From: a bacterium
GTDB taxonomy: Bacteria > Planctomycetota > J058 > JAJDCP01
DNA length: 15,539 bases
Reading direction: 5' to 3'
Assembly (NCBI GenBank): GCA_030428695.1
Contig: JAUIEM010000235.1
Location: 1 to 15,539, forward strand
In this document: positions 1 through 6,660 of the stretch, piece by piece
How positions within the stretch are numbered: the stretch's first letter is position 1
Layout: every line of letters begins with the position of its first letter
The notes under the pieces: generated by a model
Database searches by the model: none
What the model was told of the DNA's origin: nothing
What the model saw: only the letters and a program-made list of their open reading frames with translations
Program-made: the position numbers and the translations under genes

Positions 1-1
1 G

Positions 2-994
2 GTCCGCGAAGTCATGGTCGCATCGGGGCAGTGGACTTCGTTTCGAACCCGGCCGTTCAGCCGCATTCCGGCGCCCGATGCCGTGCCCCGGGCCGTATTC
101 GTTACAGCGATCGATACCAATCCACTGGCGGCAGATCCTGCGGTAGTGATTACCGGCGACCCGGCGGCATTTGCGGCCGGCCTGCGGGTTATCGCCAGGC
201 TCGGGCAGGACAAGACCTACGTTTGCACGGCACCCGGCAGCGGCATCCGTTGTCCGGACGGCGACCGCTTCGTACACGCCGAGTTCGCCGGGCCGCACCC
301 GGCAGGTCTTGTCGGTACGCACATGCATTTTCTCGACCCGGTCAGCGCTGCGCGCATTGCCTGGCATATCGGCTACCAGGACGTCATTGCCATCGGCCGC
401 CTGTTTCTGACCGGGCGCATCAGTGTCGAGCGCATCATTGCCCTCGGTGGCCCCGAGATAAAGCGTCCGCGATTGCTGAAGACCCGTGCCGGGGCCAGTA
501 TTCGCGACCTGCTGCAGAGCGAAGTCAATCCGTCGAAATTGCGGGTTATCTCCGGGTCAGTGCTGGCGGGTCACCACGCGGCGCGCCACGCGGCCTGGCT
601 GGGCCGCTACCATAACCAGGTGTGTGTGCTGCGCGAAGGCAGCCCGCGCGAATTCCTGTCCTGGATGCGTCCCGGTGTCAATCGCTACTCGGCCATCCGG
701 GCCTATGTCGGGAACTGGTTGCGCGGTGGCGCCTACGACCTGACGACGACGCAGAATGGCAGCGCCCGGGCCATGGTCTCGATCGGCAGTTTCGAACGGA
801 TCATGCCGCTCGACATCCTGCCGACGCCATTGCTGAAAGCCCTGCTGGTGCGGGATACCGACAGCGCGCAGGCACTGGGCTGCCTGGAGCTGGACGAGGA
901 AGACCTGGCGTTGTGTTCGTTCGTTTGCAACGGCAAGTACGATTATGGCCCGCATTTGCGCAAGACACTGGACGAGATCGAGGTTAACGGCTGA
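2..994 (+). CDS. nqrA: NqrA, Na+-translocating NADH:quinone reductase subunit A (5' partial)
   Basis: The product is the C-terminal three quarters of NqrA, a peripheral subunit of the membrane Na+-pumping NADH:quinone oxidoreductase. The frame is open to the left edge of the window, so about 120 N-terminal residues of the usual roughly 447 lie outside; the internal ATG at base 14 is not the real start. The family block SGQWTSFRTRPFSRIPAPD, followed by IFVTA-like and DTNPLAADP sequence, sits near the beginning of the visible part. Further NqrA-like stretches include ALGGPEIKRPRLLKTRAGA and the end CSFVCNGKYDYGPHLRKTLD. The stop overlaps the nqrB start by one base (TGATG), the usual nqrA-nqrB coupling. 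GC content is visibly lower than in genes to the right. The family call is secure; whether this piece belongs to the same genome as the rest is less so. Confidence 0.93.
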   Translation, partial: VREVMVASGQWTSFRTRPFSRIPAPDAVPRAVFVTAIDTNPLAADPAVVITGDPAAFAAGLRVIARLGQDKTYVCTAPGSGIRCPDGDRFVHAEFAGPHPAGLVGTHMHFLDPVSAARIAWHIGYQDVIAIGRLFLTGRISVERIIALGGPEIKRPRLLKTRAGASIRDLLQSEVNPSKLRVISGSVLAGHHAARHAAWLGRYHNQVCVLREGSPREFLSWMRPGVNRYSAIRAYVGNWLRGGAYDLTTTQNGSARAMVSIGSFERIMPLDILPTPLLKALLVRDTDSAQALGCLELDEEDLALCSFVCNGKYDYGPHLRKTLDEIEVNG

Positions 995-1755
995 TGAAGG
1001 GATTACGCGGCATACTGGACGATCTCGAACCGCTGTTCCTGCGCGGCGGGCGGTTCGAGAAACTGCACGCCGTCTACGAGATGGTGGACACGCTGTTCTA
1101 TTCGCCGCCAGACGTCACGCGCGGATCGCCGCATGTACGTGATGCGATCGACCTGAAGCGCGTCATGATCCTGGTCGTGTTTGCCGTTACGCCCTGTGCA
1201 CTGATCGGTATCTGGAATACCGGCTACCAGGCGCACACGGCGATGCTGGCCCTTGGCATCGACAGCAACCCGGGCTGGCGCGAGGCATTGACTGCGTTTC
1301 TCGGTGCGGGTCACGACCCGAACAGCACCTACGACAATTTCATGTTTGGCCTGAGTTATTTCCTGCCGATATACATTGTCACGATGATCGCCGGCGGCTT
1401 CTGGGAAGTCCTGTTCGCCGGTGTTCGCAACCACGAAGTCAACGAGGGCTTTTTCGTCACCTCGATGTTGTACGCATTGATCCTGCCGGCAACGATCCCG
1501 CTGTGGCAGGTTGCGGTCGGGACGATCTTCGGGGTCGTGATCGGCAAGAGCGTCAACCCGGTCGGCTACACCGGCGCGCGCATCCTGCATCTCGGCATCC
1601 CGGCCCCCGAAGATCACGGCTACGAGATCACCAAACCTTCGACACGGGTGGAGGAATCCGATGCGCATCGTCTTTCTGGTCAACGAGGTCGGCGAGCTCG
1701 AGCCGACGCAGACGACGAGCATGCTGATCCGGCAGGCGGCGCGACGGGACCATGA
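994..1755 (+). CDS. nqrB: Truncated NqrB fused to unrelated sequence
   Basis: Residues 1-185 match the N-terminal half of NqrB, the integral membrane subunit that carries FMN and riboflavin in the Na+-NQR complex. Visible hydrophobic segments lie at about residues 57-74, 118-144 and 152-184, and the conserved RNHEVNEGFFVTSMLYALIL stretch is present. After VVIGK (codon 185, base 1548) the expected continuation, with EVFGGTGKN and NPAL-type motifs, the SGAT flavinylation site and the remaining helices, is absent. The frame instead runs through about 68 unrelated residues, overlapping the next gene by 95 bases before stopping. Normal NqrB is about 410 residues, so this product could not bind FMN or complete the pump. 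It is either a real rearrangement pseudogene or an assembly chimera. Translation starts inside the nqrA stop codon. Confidence 0.8.
   Translation: MKGLRGILDDLEPLFLRGGRFEKLHAVYEMVDTLFYSPPDVTRGSPHVRDAIDLKRVMILVVFAVTPCALIGIWNTGYQAHTAMLALGIDSNPGWREALTAFLGAGHDPNSTYDNFMFGLSYFLPIYIVTMIAGGFWEVLFAGVRNHEVNEGFFVTSMLYALILPATIPLWQVAVGTIFGVVIGKSVNPVGYTGARILHLGIPAPEDHGYEITKPSTRVEESDAHRLSGQRGRRARADADDEHADPAGGATGP
1548..1660. other. Composition and homology break between nqrB and the gshB-like gene
   Basis: NqrB similarity ends at about base 1548, and the next recognisable gene starts at 1661. None of the three plus-strand frames has a stop between these points, which suggests coding sequence from an unidentified gene end. 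I cannot place the frame-1 peptide (VNPVGYTGARILHLGI and on) in a family. GC content and codon choice shift towards a more GC-rich style to the right. The exact breakpoint could lie anywhere in this interval. Confidence 0.6.
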
Positions 1756-2638
1756 GGTGCTCGTCGGCGCGGTCGACGGGCTGCGCCTCGAAGCGGACGT
1801 CCTGCACCTGTTCGCGCAGCCGGTCGCCGGCGACAGCCTCGAGACCCTCGAGAGCTGCCTGGGAGCCTTGAAGACCGCGCCCCTGACAGACCTCGCCCTC
1901 GGCCCCGACGACACCGTCTGGATCCGCACAAACCCCGCCCGCGACCCAGCCCGCGCCTGGGCCCACGCGGCCTCCCTCGACATGCTGCGCTACCTGCAGA
2001 GCCGTGGGGGTCTGGTGATCAACGATCCGGCCGGCCTGCAGCGCGCCTCGAGCAAGCTCTATCTGCAGTTCTTCCCCGCCTGGCTGCGCCCCGAGACCCT
2101 GATCAGCGCCGACCCGAAGCGCCTCGCCGCCTTCGTCGCCGACCGCCCGGAGTCAGTGCTCAAGCCGCTGACCGGCACCTGGGGCCGGGACGTCTTCCGC
2201 GCGGCCCCCGGCGCCCGCAACCTGAAGCAGATCATCGACCTCCTGTGCCGCTCCGGCCACGCGATCGCCCAGGAGTTCCTGCCCGCCGCGGTCGACGGGG
2301 ACATCCGCCTGGTCCTCCTCGAGGGACGCATCCTCGAGCGCGACGGCAAGGTGCTCGCTGTCCGGCGGCGGCCGGGGAGGGGGGACTTCCGCAGCAACAT
2401 CCACGCGGGAGGCAAGGCCGAGCCGGCAGAGATCGGCCCGGTCGAGCGGAAGATCGCCGAGGCGGTCGGCCCGAAGCTGATGGAGGACGGCATCATGCTC
2501 GCCGGCCTCGACATCATCGGCGGCAAGCTGATCGAGATCAACGTCTACGCGACCGGCGGCTTCCGCCATGGGGAGCAGTTCACGGGGATCGGCTTCAGCG
2601 GTGAGGTGGTGGCGGCGGTCGAACGGATGCGCGGCTGA
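1661..2638 (+). CDS. gshB: Glutathione synthetase-like ATP-grasp ligase
   Basis: This 325-residue cytosolic enzyme has the architecture of prokaryotic glutathione synthetase, which joins gamma-glutamylcysteine and glycine using ATP. The N-terminal domain opens MRIVFLVNEV and carries RTNPARD (residues 89-95, like RKDPPFD in GshB) and INDPAGLQRASSKLY (120-134). The ATP-grasp part shows LKPLTGTWGRDVFR (167-180), QEFLP (204-208) with GDIRLVLLEGRIL (213-225), RSNIHAGGKAEP (244-255), and metal ligands in LDIIG...LIEINV (D284, E292, N294). Where classical GshB has NVTSPTG, this protein has NVYATGGFRHGE, so another small acceptor cannot be excluded. The start has a good ribosome site, GGAGGA at 1650-1655, five bases before ATG. 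No gshA is in the window. It converges with the kinase gene. Confidence 0.78.
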   Translation: MRIVFLVNEVGELEPTQTTSMLIRQAARRDHEVLVGAVDGLRLEADVLHLFAQPVAGDSLETLESCLGALKTAPLTDLALGPDDTVWIRTNPARDPARAWAHAASLDMLRYLQSRGGLVINDPAGLQRASSKLYLQFFPAWLRPETLISADPKRLAAFVADRPESVLKPLTGTWGRDVFRAAPGARNLKQIIDLLCRSGHAIAQEFLPAAVDGDIRLVLLEGRILERDGKVLAVRRRPGRGDFRSNIHAGGKAEPAEIGPVERKIAEAVGPKLMEDGIMLAGLDIIGGKLIEINVYATGGFRHGEQFTGIGFSGEVVAAVERMRG

Positions 2639-2649
2639 GCGCCCCCCGC

Positions 2650-2663
2650 GCCTGGCGGCAGGC
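2650..2663 (+). terminator. Weak hairpin after the gshB-like gene
   Basis: A five-pair stem (GCCTG with CAGGC, loop GCGG) lies 12 bases past the stop and is followed after a few bases by TCTTCTT. It could help terminate transcription between the two convergent genes. The stem is short and the T-run interrupted, so this is a weak call. Confidence 0.25.
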
Positions 2664-2701
2664 CCGGTCTTCTTGGCTACGTGGGGTGGGTCCGGCAGGG
2701 C

Positions 2702-4063
2702 TCAGTTCGGGATGATCACGCCGGCGATCCCACGGGCCTTGCGCTTGACCTCTTCAAGGAAGGCGCTCAGCGCGGCTTCGCGGCGCTTGTCGTAGAGGAA
2801 GGTCAGGGTCTTGACCCCGGTGGTCTCGAGGCTGAGCCCGCCGCTCTTGTCCTTCTCGAACAGGCGCTCGATCTCGGCGCAGCTCTGGAAGCGGTCCTTC
2901 GGGTTCTTGGCGGTCGCCTTCATGATCAGGTGCACGAGGTCGTCCGGCAGCCCGGGGTTGCGCTTGCGCGGGTCGGGCAGCTTGACGTTGAGCTGCATGC
3001 GCAGGGTCTCGACCGGGTCTTCGTGCGAGAAGGGCAGCTCGCCGGTCAGCATCTCGTAGGCGACGATGCCGAGGGAGTAGATGTCCGAGCGGCCGTCGAT
3101 CGGCTCGCCGAGCGCCTGCTCGGGGGACATGTACTCCGGCGTGCCGATCACGCCTTCCTTGACCTCGAGAGCCTCCTCAAGGGTCGGATGCTGGGCGATG
3201 CCGAAGTCCATCAGCTTGACCTGGCCCTTCGGGTTGATGATCAGGTTGCTCGGCTTGATGTCGCGGTGCACGATGCCGCGGCTGTGCGCGTAGTTCAGCG
3301 CGGCGGCGAACTGGCGCAGGATGTCGCGGGCCTGGTCGTAGGGGATCGTGCCGCGCGTCTCGACCATCTTCTCGAGGTCGATGCCCTCGAGCTTCTCCAT
3401 CACGATGAAGAAGGTCGCGAAGGCCTCCTCGGTGTCGAACACCTCGACGATGTTCTCGTGGCGCAGCTTCGCGATGATGCGCGCCTCGTTCTTGAAGCGG
3501 TCGGCGAACTCTCTGTCGTAGACCAGCTCGTGGGCGAGCATCTTGACCGCGACCGGGCGGCCGAGCGTCGGGTGGATGCCCTCGAAGACGATCGCCATGC
3601 CGCCGCGGCCGAGCATCCCGATCAGCTTGTACTTGCCGACCTGGCGGATGGTGCCCGACTCCATCAGGCGCTGGCCGAGGATCTCGGTCAGGAAGCTCGC
3701 GACCGTCGGGTGCTGGCGCAGGAGCTCGTTCAGGGCATCCTTGTAGATGATCAGGCAGCGGCACTCGGTGTCGGCGAAGACGTCCGCGGACCGCGGCTCG
3801 CCGGTCAGGAGCGCCATCTCGCCGAAGAACTGGCCGACGCCGAGCTGGGCGGTGAACTGCTTGCGGCCGCGCTCGTCGAGGATCGGCACGCGCACCCGCC
3901 CGGACTGGATGATGTACATCGAGTCGCCCGGTGCGCCACGCCGGATGATCGCGGTGCCGGCCTTGTAGTCGCGGACGGTCAGCTTGGTCGTGAGCCGATC
4001 CAGAGAGCTGCGGGTCAGGCCCTGGAAGGCGTCGACGTTCTTGAGGAAGGCTGCCACCGACAT
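2702..4063 (-). CDS. Ser/Thr protein kinase with N-terminal cyclic-nucleotide-binding domain
   Basis: The 453-residue protein has two modules. Residues about 5-125 form a cNMP-binding fold whose phosphate-binding cassette reads FGEMALLTGEPRSA (80-93), retaining the Glu (E82) and Arg (R91) that contact the sugar and phosphate of bound nucleotide in CAP/PKA-type domains. Residues about 145-402 are a complete Hanks-type kinase: glycine loop GMLGRGGMAIVF (149-160), Lys174 in VAVK, Glu193, catalytic HRDIKPSN (266-273), DFG (286-288), GTPEYMSPEQ (307-316) and SDIYSLG. It is an RD kinase, so activation-loop phosphorylation is likely. There is no membrane segment, so it is cytosolic. The arrangement resembles eukaryotic PKG, suggesting that cAMP or cGMP gates phosphorylation; that is inference. 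It lies 36 bases after the glycosyltransferase gene, with GGGAGAG before its ATG, so the two are probably cotranscribed. Confidence 0.93.
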   Translation of the reverse strand: MSVAAFLKNVDAFQGLTRSSLDRLTTKLTVRDYKAGTAIIRRGAPGDSMYIIQSGRVRVPILDERGRKQFTAQLGVGQFFGEMALLTGEPRSADVFADTECRCLIIYKDALNELLRQHPTVASFLTEILGQRLMESGTIRQVGKYKLIGMLGRGGMAIVFEGIHPTLGRPVAVKMLAHELVYDREFADRFKNEARIIAKLRHENIVEVFDTEEAFATFFIVMEKLEGIDLEKMVETRGTIPYDQARDILRQFAAALNYAHSRGIVHRDIKPSNLIINPKGQVKLMDFGIAQHPTLEEALEVKEGVIGTPEYMSPEQALGEPIDGRSDIYSLGIVAYEMLTGELPFSHEDPVETLRMQLNVKLPDPRKRNPGLPDDLVHLIMKATAKNPKDRFQSCAEIERLFEKDKSGGLSLETTGVKTLTFLYDKRREAALSAFLEEVKRKARGIAGVIIPN

Positions 4064-4099
4064 GGCTCTCTCCCGGTCATCAGGTAAGGAAAGTGCGGC

Positions 4100-4885
4100 T
4101 CAGGGGAAGAGGACGCGTGTCCACAGATAGTAGCCGCCCGCCCCCAAACTAGCAAGCAGGACGAGCGGAAGCAGGACGCTGGCGATCGGGTAGCAGTGGC
4201 TGTACAGACGGCGCAGATGGACGAGGTAGTTCCACTGCTCACGGAAGCCGAACTTCGTCTCGCCGGCGACCCGGTCGACGAAGCTGATCGGGACCTCGAC
4301 GATCGCGTGCTCACGCTTCGCCTTGACGAACACTTCGAGGCCGATCTTGTAGCCGAGCGGCGCGAGCTCGACGCCGTCGAGGGCGCTGCGGGCGACCGCG
4401 AAGAAGCCCGAGGTCAGGTCGCGCACCCGCGTCAGGGGCCGGGCCAGGGCGATCGCGACGCGGGAGATGATCTCGCGCACCAGGGTCCACTCCGCCGTCG
4501 AGCCGCCCGACACGTAGCGGCTGCCGACGGTGATCTCGGCCTCGCCCCCGGCGATCGGCGCGATCATCTCCGGCAGCTTCTCCGGCGGGTGGGAGAGGTC
4601 GGCGTCCATGCACAGCAGGATCGGCGCCCGCGCCTCGTCGAAGCCGCGGATCACCGCCGAGGCCAGGCCGCGCTCCTCTCGACGCACGATGATCCGGGCG
4701 GGATGCCCCTCCTCCGCGAGCTTCGCGACCTCTTCCTCCGAGCCGTCGTCGGAGGCGTCGTCGACGAAGATCAGCTCGTAGGGCTGCGCGAGGGCGGCCT
4801 GGATGCGCTCGGCCAGCGGCCGCAGGTTCGGTTGTTCCTGGTACGTCGGCACGACGATGCTGACCGCGGGCTGGTCCTCGCTCAC
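4100..4885 (-). CDS. Family 2 glycosyltransferase, polyprenyl-phosphate mannose/glucose synthase-like
   Basis: A GT-A glycosyltransferase of 261 residues resembling dolichol-phosphate mannosyltransferase, which moves a sugar from a nucleotide donor to a polyprenyl phosphate at the inner membrane face. Visible motifs are SIVVPTYQEQPNLRPL (9-24), FVDDASDDGSEE (40-51), the metal-binding DAD in CMDADLSHPPEKLPEM (92-107), GSRYVSGG (121-128), DLTSGFF (156-162) and RVAGETKFG (205-213). One hydrophobic helix at about 235-257 anchors the C-terminus. The start is GTG at 4885 with GGAG seven bases upstream. It precedes the kinase gene on the same strand, with a 36-base gap, and is divergent from pirin. 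Donor and acceptor cannot be read from sequence; mannose or glucose are the usual choices, for later use by membrane (GT-C) transferases. Confidence 0.9.
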   Translation of the reverse strand: MSEDQPAVSIVVPTYQEQPNLRPLAERIQAALAQPYELIFVDDASDDGSEEEVAKLAEEGHPARIIVRREERGLASAVIRGFDEARAPILLCMDADLSHPPEKLPEMIAPIAGGEAEITVGSRYVSGGSTAEWTLVREIISRVAIALARPLTRVRDLTSGFFAVARSALDGVELAPLGYKIGLEVFVKAKREHAIVEVPISFVDRVAGETKFGFREQWNYLVHLRRLYSHCYPIASVLLPLVLLASLGAGGYYLWTRVLFP

Positions 4886-4979
4886 AGCTGGCTCCGGGGG
4901 GGCTCGGGGAACGGCCGGGCGGCCGCAAAACGCCCGAGGATGCCGGCGGGGGAGGGCCCCGTCAAGGGGGCGGCCCTGG

Positions 4980-4985
4980 TATAGT
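4980..4985 (+). promoter_or_regulatory. Likely -10 box of the pirin promoter
   Basis: TATAGT is a close match to a sigma-70 -10 hexamer in an otherwise GC-rich region. It would start transcription near 4992, which excludes the alternative GTG start at 4984 and supports ATG 5011. No convincing -35 lies at the right distance. On the other strand TTGACG (complement of 4960-4965) could be the -35 of the glycosyltransferase-kinase operon, but its -10 is poor. Confidence 0.45.
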
Positions 4986-5010
4986 GCGGAAAGGGCAGGG
5001 GAGGGGAGAG

Positions 5011-5829
5011 ATGGAGCGACAACGCATCCCCGGGCGCGAGGCCCGGCTCTCGGAAGCCGTGACGATCCGCCGCGTGCTGCCTTCCCGGGCGCGGCAGATG
5101 GTCGGGCCGTTCATCTTCCTCGACCACATCGGGCCGCTCGCCTTCCCGCCGGGCCAGGGGCTCGACGTGCTACCGCATCCGCACATCGGCCTGGCGACGG
5201 TCACCTACCTCTTCGAGGGCGCGCTGATGCACCGCGACTCCCTCGGCGTCGCCCAGGAGATCAGGCCCGGGGAGGTCAACTGGATGACCGCCGGGCGCGG
5301 CATCGTCCACTCCGAGCGGACCCCCGCCGCGCATCGCGGAGGGCGTCTGCACGGGGTGCAGATCTGGGTCGCCCTGCCGGAAGAGGACGAGGCCTGCGCG
5401 CCGGCGTTCGCCCACCATCCGCGCGCAGACCTGCCGCGCTGGGAGCAGGGGGGCGCGACCCTGACCCTGATCGCCGGCGCCCTCGCCGGGCAGCGCTCGC
5501 CGGTCACGACCCACGGGCCGCTCCTGTTCGTCGAGCTCGCCCTCCAGGCCGGGGCCGCGCTGCGGCTTCCCCAGGAGCACGAGGAGCTCGGCATCTACGT
5601 CGTGTCCGGGGCCGTGCGCTGCGCCGGGGAGCCCGTCGCCGCGGGCGAGCTGCTGGTCCTCGGCGAGGACCTCGACCTGCGCAGCGACCAGCCGTCCCGG
5701 GCGCTGCTGCTCGGGGGCGCCTCCTACGCGCGGCGGGCGATCCGCTGGAACTTCGTCGCGAGCGACCCGGCGCTGATCGACGAGGCCGCGCGGCGCTGGC
5801 GGGCGGGGGAGTTCCCGGAGGTGCCGTGA
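5011..5829 (+). CDS. Pirin family protein (bicupin)
   Basis: A 272-residue pirin, a two-cupin iron protein; some members act as quercetin dioxygenases and others as redox-linked regulators. The N-terminal cupin keeps the metal ligands: HPH in LPHPHIGLATVTYLFEG, a further His in ALMHRDSLG, and the signature WMTAGRGIVHSER with His and Glu. The C-terminal cupin contains HGPLLFVELALQAGAALRLP and ELGIYVVSGAV, and the end RRWRAGEFPEVP is typical of pirins. I chose ATG 5011 rather than the in-frame GTG at 4984 because the purine-rich ribosome site GGGGAGGGGAG lies just before it and a -10 box overlaps 4984. It is divergent from the glycosyltransferase gene and stands alone. Substrate is unknown. Confidence 0.92.
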   Translation: MERQRIPGREARLSEAVTIRRVLPSRARQMVGPFIFLDHIGPLAFPPGQGLDVLPHPHIGLATVTYLFEGALMHRDSLGVAQEIRPGEVNWMTAGRGIVHSERTPAAHRGGRLHGVQIWVALPEEDEACAPAFAHHPRADLPRWEQGGATLTLIAGALAGQRSPVTTHGPLLFVELALQAGAALRLPQEHEELGIYVVSGAVRCAGEPVAAGELLVLGEDLDLRSDQPSRALLLGGASYARRAIRWNFVASDPALIDEAARRWRAGEFPEVP

Positions 5830-5963
5830 GAGAATGCAACGAGCGCAGCGAAGTTGGATTCTCCCATGTTGCTGCTCGCCGGCGCCAGCCGGGGAGCAGC
5901 ATACCGGGAAAGACGGGCGCGCGGAGCGGCCGGAGCGGCGTTGAGACATCGCCCGCGCGCCCG
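5830..5963. repeat. Three consecutive inverted repeats between convergent genes
   Basis: The gap between pirin and the SRPBCC gene is filled by three hairpins. The first pairs GAGAATGCAAC (5830-5840) with GTTGGATTCTC (5853-5863), one mismatch. The second pairs TGCTGCTCGCCGGC (5870-5883) with GCCGGGGAGCAGCA (5888-5901), one mismatch and a four-base loop. The third pairs CGGGCGCGCG (5914-5923) with CGCGCGCCCG (5954-5963), perfect. None is followed by a clear T-run. They may act as a bidirectional transcription stop or be copies of a dispersed palindromic repeat. Confidence 0.6.
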
Positions 5964-5966
5964 ATC

Positions 5967-6494
5967 TCAAGCGGCCTCCGGGTCCTCGCGACGAGATCCC
6001 GGTGAATCAGCCGGGTTCAAGAGCTCATCGATGCGACAGTAGCCGATCTCCATCGCCGCTCCCATCCCCGTCGCCAGAGCCTCATCCCGCGCACCTTTCG
6101 AAGCGTATTCGATCGACGTGGTGACGGTCGTTCTTCCGTCTGCCTCCCGGAAAGTGAGCGTGACGACCGTCGCCTGGCATTGGCTATCGGCAGGAGCGCC
6201 GATGACATGCTCTTCGTCCTGGACGATCCTGCTGTGCATTTCGATTGCACGGAAGGCGCCGACAATCGCGATCTCCGAACCGTCTCGCTCATCGCGAAAC
6301 ACGTTCTCGTAGGTTCCACCGACGCGAAAGTCCATCTCGCAGACGGGCATCGACCATCCTGGCGGTCCGAGCATCCACTGGCGAACCAGGTCGACAGCGG
6401 TGAAGGGTCTCCAGACCTGCTCGACGGGAGCAACGAAGCTTCGGACGACCTCGATCTGCGTGTCAGAGGGTGTGGTTACGGCGGCTGGGTTCAT
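5967..6494 (-). CDS. SRPBCC / AHSA1-type START-like domain protein
   Basis: A soluble 175-residue protein of the SRPBCC (Bet v1-like, AHSA1/CalC) superfamily, whose members enclose hydrophobic ligands in a helix-grip fold. Supporting stretches are VVRSFVAPVEQVWRPFTAVD, RQWMLGPPGW, the CEMDFRVGGTYENVFRDERDG strand region typical of AHSA1 proteins, FREADGRTTVT, and the C-terminal helix ATGMGAAMEIGYCRIDELL. I start it at the ATG ending at 6494, because AGAGGAA lies at ribosome-site distance; the longer open frame to 6551 has no such support. It is divergent from the WYL regulator across a 175-base region with a perfect inverted repeat. GC content is lower than in the neighbours, suggesting transfer of the pair. 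Ligand unknown. Confidence 0.85.
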   Translation of the reverse strand: MNPAAVTTPSDTQIEVVRSFVAPVEQVWRPFTAVDLVRQWMLGPPGWSMPVCEMDFRVGGTYENVFRDERDGSEIAIVGAFRAIEMHSRIVQDEEHVIGAPADSQCQATVVTLTFREADGRTTVTTSIEYASKGARDEALATGMGAAMEIGYCRIDELLNPADSPGSRREDPEAA

Positions 6495-6558
6495 CGTGTG
6501 TTCCTCTTGCGTCTGGCGGAGTCGAGCCCATTCTCGGGTCTTCGCGATCAAGCGGCTG

Positions 6559-6586
6559 TTGACCCGGCACAGAGGAACTTTACAGG
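6559..6586 (+). promoter_or_regulatory. Possible promoter of the WYL regulator gene
   Basis: TTGACC (6559-6564) and TACAGG (6581-6586) are separated by 16 bases and would start transcription inside the inverted repeat at 6590-6613. The -10 match is only moderate. If real, a protein bound to the repeat would block this promoter. Confidence 0.35.
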
Positions 6587-6589
6587 GCC

Positions 6590-6613
6590 CTGCTGACAGC
6601 GTACTGTCAGCAG
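6590..6613. promoter_or_regulatory. Perfect inverted repeat, candidate operator of the WYL regulator
   Basis: CTGCTGACAG (6590-6599) and CTGTCAGCAG (6604-6613) are exact reverse complements around a CGTA spacer. The repeat lies in the middle of the divergent SRPBCC/WYL intergenic region, where an autoregulating dimeric helix-turn-helix protein would bind. A second palindrome, CAGGGCCCTG (6583-6592), overlaps its left end. The repeat is seen directly; the operator role is inferred. Confidence 0.65.
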
Positions 6614-6660
6614 CCAGTCAGGATGGCCCGGTTTTCTGCCTCCCGTGAGTCAATGGGCTG

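Noticed and set aside
2681..4087. 468-codon plus-strand open frame opposite the kinase
   Set aside because: The minus strand has every Hanks kinase motif; the plus-strand product has none and is biased in composition.
4916..4936. Small inverted repeat CGGGCG / CGCCCG in the glycosyltransferase-pirin promoter region
   Set aside because: A six-base stem in very GC-rich DNA is expected by chance, and it does not overlap a clear promoter box.
4984..5010. Longer N-terminus for pirin from GTG 4984
   Set aside because: A -10 hexamer overlaps this codon and the strong ribosome site precedes ATG 5011, where the pirin sequence starts naturally.
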